Source: Planctomycetaceae bacterium (lineage in GTDB: Bacteria > Planctomycetota > Planctomycetia > Planctomycetales > Planctomycetaceae). Taken from it: a stretch of DNA of 8,966 nt. The stretch lies in NCBI GenBank assembly GCA_947463775.1, contig CANHVD010000206.1, positions 1 to 8,966 of the forward strand. Direction: 5' to 3'. Below are positions 6,386 to 8,966 of this stretch, piece by piece. A model generated the notes under the pieces. It was not told the origin of the DNA. It saw only the letters and a program-made list of their open reading frames with translations, and made no database searches. A program made the position numbers and the translations under genes. The first letter of the stretch is position 1. Each line of letters starts with the position of its first letter.

Positions 6386-6624
6386 CAAAATCAATCTCCG
6401 GTGTCCATTTTCTTTCTCTGTCCTTTTCCTGCCCGAACAGATTGCCAATACTCGCTGTCCTGCGGCGTCAATGAATTCATTCCGTGCTCTCCGAAATGGA
6501 ACCTTTGCCCGAGTTCTTTCGGGAGATTCTTGAGCCCTCAAATTTGAATTGTTCGGCACAGTTGTCACAGCCGAAGTTACAGGAACCACCCGATTAACTT
6601 GTCTTTGCGCCGTTGCAGGTCAAC
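6386..6624. other. Non-coding gap upstream of surface-protein gene
   Basis: 239 bases with no supported gene. A pyrimidine-rich tract (about 6397-6430, TCCATTTTCTTTCTCTGTCC) directly follows the broken IS. Further on are a hairpin CCCGA-GTTCTT-TCGGG (6508-6523) and a perfect 10-bp palindrome TCAAATTTGA (6538-6547), 77 nt before the next start. The promoter of the surface-protein gene is expected here, but no clear -35/-10 pair was recognised. Confidence 0.4.
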
Positions 6625-8966
6625 ATGAAACGCTTGTTGCTGATCCTCGTCACTCTCGCAACGGCAGAAACGGCCAGAGCGCAGGACGCTCCGGATCCGT
6701 GGATGACGCGCATCTCCGCACGCCATGTGGCAGGTGAAGGAGTGGGACACGCGAACAGCTACAGTTCTCTTGACTGGTTTGTTCCACTATTGCCCGCCGA
6801 ATCTGATTCGACGATGTGGTTTGGTGACATTCGCGGATTGATTTTCAATGATGGAGAATTCGGAAGCAATATGGGATCCGGTTATCGCTGGTTCGTAGAA
6901 GATCAAAATCGGATCTACGGCATCAATGGTTACTGGGATACGCTTAACGACAATTCGCTGCTGTTCAATCAGGCAGGAATTGGCGTGGAATCGCTCGGAC
7001 AGCTCTTTGACTTCCGAGCCAACGGTTACACGCCAGCGGTCTATGATTCGTATCAGCATCAGTTGGGGACGGCCTACTTTCAGGACAACCGCCTCTTTGT
7101 TGCCTCGACCGCCGCGCTTTCAGGTATGGATGCGGAAGCAGGTGTCAATTTACCAACGTTCTATCAGATCTCGACCAGTTTGTTTGGCGGTGGCTACTAC
7201 TACGATTCGAACCATACGATTGAAGCCGCCGGGTGGCGAGTTCGTGCAGAAGCTATGTTTCGAGACTTTGTCGTCGTTGGCGTCTCAGTTCAGGACGACG
7301 AACTGTTCGGCCAGACGGTCAACGGAATGATCGAACTGCGTCACACCGTTTTCCACCATGCCACACTTGCACGACGATCAATGCGACACAAATTTCGTGA
7401 CGCTGACGGATCCAGTGATGGTCAAACAGTGCGACACCGTCTCGCAGATCCCGTGTATCGTCGGCAAAATATTGTTTTGAAGGAAGAGAGTGCTCGTCCG
7501 GCAACCTTCGGCGGAGCTCCACTGAACTTCGTGCATGTTGCTCCAGGCGGAGCAGGCGACGGCACGTTTGAAAATCCCTACGGAACGATTTCAACCGCGA
7601 TGCTCGATCCGCTTGCAGGGTCAGGATTAATCTACACGCCATACGGAGGTACGTTTACAGAAAACGTAACGATGACAGCGGGTTCGACTCTGTTTTCCAA
7701 CGGCCCGAGGCAGTTCGTCAACGCCGATTTCGGTTCTGTCCCATTGCCGTTCTCGGGGGCCAACAGTTCCCTGACGGCGTTGCCGTCAACGATTGTGGGC
7801 GACGTGACGCTGGCAAACAACACGGTCTTGAACGGGTTTGATGTCCGGGGGGGCATTTCCGGTACGAACGTAACGGACGTGTCGCTGATCAACAACCGAG
7901 TTGCATCGTCTCCAGGCGATGCGATTAGCCTGACATCATCGAGTGATGTGAGCATGAATAATTTGTTGATCACAAATCCAGTAGGGCGTGGGATCCTGCT
8001 GAATACATCGACAGCAAGCCTTTCTTCGGTGACGATTCAGAATTCTGGCAGCACGGCATTGGAGCTTGATACGTCCATTGGTGTCAGCATGGATAATCTG
8101 TTGATCACGAATCCGACAGGGCGCGGGATCCTGATGAATGATTCGGCAGCAAATCTTTCTGCGGTGACAATTCAGAATTCTGGCGACACGGCATTGGAGC
8201 TTGATACATCCATTGGTGTCAGCATCAACAATCTGTTGATCACGAATCCGGTCGGGCGCGGGATCCTGCTGAACGATTCGTCAGCAAACATGTCGTCGGT
8301 GACTATTCAGAATCCTGGCAATACCGCACTTGAGATCAATACGACTAACATCGGCGGGATTGTTGCGGCATCGGGCCTCAATATTACAAACACAGTGGGA
8401 AGCATCCGCGGCATCGATGCCAACGTAACAGGAGCTGGGAATCTGCTGCTTGGTATTTCCGCTCTCCCGGGTGCCGCACCAGCTATCAACACTATCAGTG
8501 TCCAGCAGGATGCCGTTAATGTCTCGACCAGCGCAGGGTCAACCGGTAACGCGGTCGTTCTGCTCAACACGCTGGCTGTTTCTTCGACTTCTGGTGCCGG
8601 AATCGTTGTTGACGGCAGTGCCGGAGCCGGGACGACGTGGGTGAGCGGATTCGCAGCCAACTCAGTCACGAAAGCAGCAACCGGCGGCGCATCGTTTAAC
8701 ACTGTGACATTTGACTCCAACCCTCTGACGCCTGCTATTGAGCCGGTTTCCGCTGGCATACTTTCCGTTGGTGCAGTGCCAGATGATGTGAAAGGGCCGG
8801 GTCTCTCGATTCGGAACTCCACGGGTGACCTGAATCTTGGTGTGGCGAGGATCTTCAACAATAATGGTCCCGGTCTGTTTGTAGCGAACTCTCCGAACCT
8901 AACTGTCAGCAGCACACTGGGAAGCACGATGGAAACCCAGACGGGCGCTGTACTCGACCTCAGCAA
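6625..8966 (+). CDS. Inverse-autotransporter-like surface protein with beta-helix repeats (3' end outside window)
   Basis: The frame is open from ATG 6625 to the right edge (780 codons plus 2 bases). A signal peptide spans residues 1-19 with probable cleavage ARA-Q. Residues about 26-240 resemble the inverse-autotransporter (intimin/invasin-type) beta-barrel seen in planctomycete proteins: WMTRISARHVAGEGVG, FGDIRGLIFNDGEFGSN, INGYWD, GIGVESLG, DFRANGY and ALSGMDAEAGV. They would form an outer-membrane barrel. A linker (about 241-300) leads to FVHVAPGGAGDGTFENPYGT (302-321), a common opening of parallel beta-helix passengers. From there Asn/Thr/Ser/Gly-rich strands continue to the edge. Residues 443-577 are three 45-residue repeats. 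A weak AGGT precedes the start. It is likely an adhesin or surface-display protein, with the ligand unknown. The usual inverse-autotransporter passenger is Ig-like, so a beta-helix one is notable. The C-terminus is unseen. Confidence 0.85.
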   Translation, partial: MKRLLLILVTLATAETARAQDAPDPWMTRISARHVAGEGVGHANSYSSLDWFVPLLPAESDSTMWFGDIRGLIFNDGEFGSNMGSGYRWFVEDQNRIYGINGYWDTLNDNSLLFNQAGIGVESLGQLFDFRANGYTPAVYDSYQHQLGTAYFQDNRLFVASTAALSGMDAEAGVNLPTFYQISTSLFGGGYYYDSNHTIEAAGWRVRAEAMFRDFVVVGVSVQDDELFGQTVNGMIELRHTVFHHATLARRSMRHKFRDADGSSDGQTVRHRLADPVYRRQNIVLKEESARPATFGGAPLNFVHVAPGGAGDGTFENPYGTISTAMLDPLAGSGLIYTPYGGTFTENVTMTAGSTLFSNGPRQFVNADFGSVPLPFSGANSSLTALPSTIVGDVTLANNTVLNGFDVRGGISGTNVTDVSLINNRVASSPGDAISLTSSSDVSMNNLLITNPVGRGILLNTSTASLSSVTIQNSGSTALELDTSIGVSMDNLLITNPTGRGILMNDSAANLSAVTIQNSGDTALELDTSIGVSINNLLITNPVGRGILLNDSSANMSSVTIQNPGNTALEINTTNIGGIVAASGLNITNTVGSIRGIDANVTGAGNLLLGISALPGAAPAINTISVQQDAVNVSTSAGSTGNAVVLLNTLAVSSTSGAGIVVDGSAGAGTTWVSGFAANSVTKAATGGASFNTVTFDSNPLTPAIEPVSAGILSVGAVPDDVKGPGLSIRNSTGDLNLGVARIFNNNGPGLFVANSPNLTVSSTLGSTMETQTGAVLDLS
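7951..8355 (+). repeat. Three tandem 135-bp (45-codon) units in the beta-helix region
   Basis: Units at 7951-8085, 8086-8220 and 8221-8355 each encode S-[MI]-x-N-LLITNPxGRGIL and then VTIQNxGxTALE. By hand count units 1 and 2 share about 116 of 135 bases and units 2 and 3 about 102 of 135, so they arose by fairly recent duplication. A more diverged unit precedes them (VSLINN...GDAISL, from about 7876), and related short strands follow. They are in frame and encode beta-helix turns. Confidence 0.9.

Noticed and set aside
6350..6589. Minus-strand open frame between IS remnant and surface gene
   Set aside because: It crosses the pyrimidine-rich tract and the IS breakpoint, and its Arg/Glu-rich translation has no family character.
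7951..8355. Regular repeats considered as a CRISPR array
   Set aside because: Units are 135 bp, contiguous, diverged and in frame with a coding sequence; there are no spacers.
8307..8966. Long minus-strand open frame
   Set aside because: It is antisense to the beta-helix region of the surface protein, whose plus frame is continuous from a signal peptide to the window edge.

Overview
The window looks like a chromosomal segment of a planctomycete (Planctomycetota). The reasons are a DUF1559 pseudopilin-like protein with a C-terminal H-X9-DG motif, a Cys-rich exported protein of a type I associate with this phylum, an inverse-autotransporter-type surface protein, weak or absent Shine-Dalgarno sites at several genes, and a TTTCGTG-rich dispersed inverted repeat. 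No rRNA, tRNA or CRISPR array was seen. Family names come from reading the translations; no database search was run.

Layout. 1-935 (minus): ATPase subunit of an ABC-2 type exporter, leaving the window at its C-terminus. 936-1184: divergent promoter region with a near-palindrome. 1185-5287 (plus): four co-directional genes for exported or membrane proteins, namely a Cys-rich protein, a DUF1559 protein, a PepSY-associated membrane protein with a His/Gly/Ser-rich insert, and a small lipoprotein. The gaps between them (about 105-300 nt) hold hairpins, including a pair at 4752-4798 that can fold in two mutually exclusive ways. 5424-5819 (plus): a DUF2809 (VanZ-like) membrane protein. 5820-6624: an accessory patch with a perfect 22-bp inverted repeat, a left-end remnant of an IS481-family insertion sequence with a frameshifted and truncated transposase, and a non-coding stretch. 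6625-8966 (plus): the first 780 codons of a large secreted protein with an N-terminal beta-barrel and a repetitive beta-helix passenger, leaving the window at the right. This gene and the ABC gene are open at the window edges.

How the genes may work together (inference). The 1185-5287 group combines a thiol-rich exported protein, a pseudopilin-like protein, a membrane protein related to PiuB-type PepSY proteins and a surface lipoprotein. A metal or haem handling cassette of the cell envelope is the most economical hypothesis, but no TonB receptor or recognisable Fur box is visible. The right end is a cell-surface adhesin-like gene beside mobile-element debris, with internal repeats that could support length variation.
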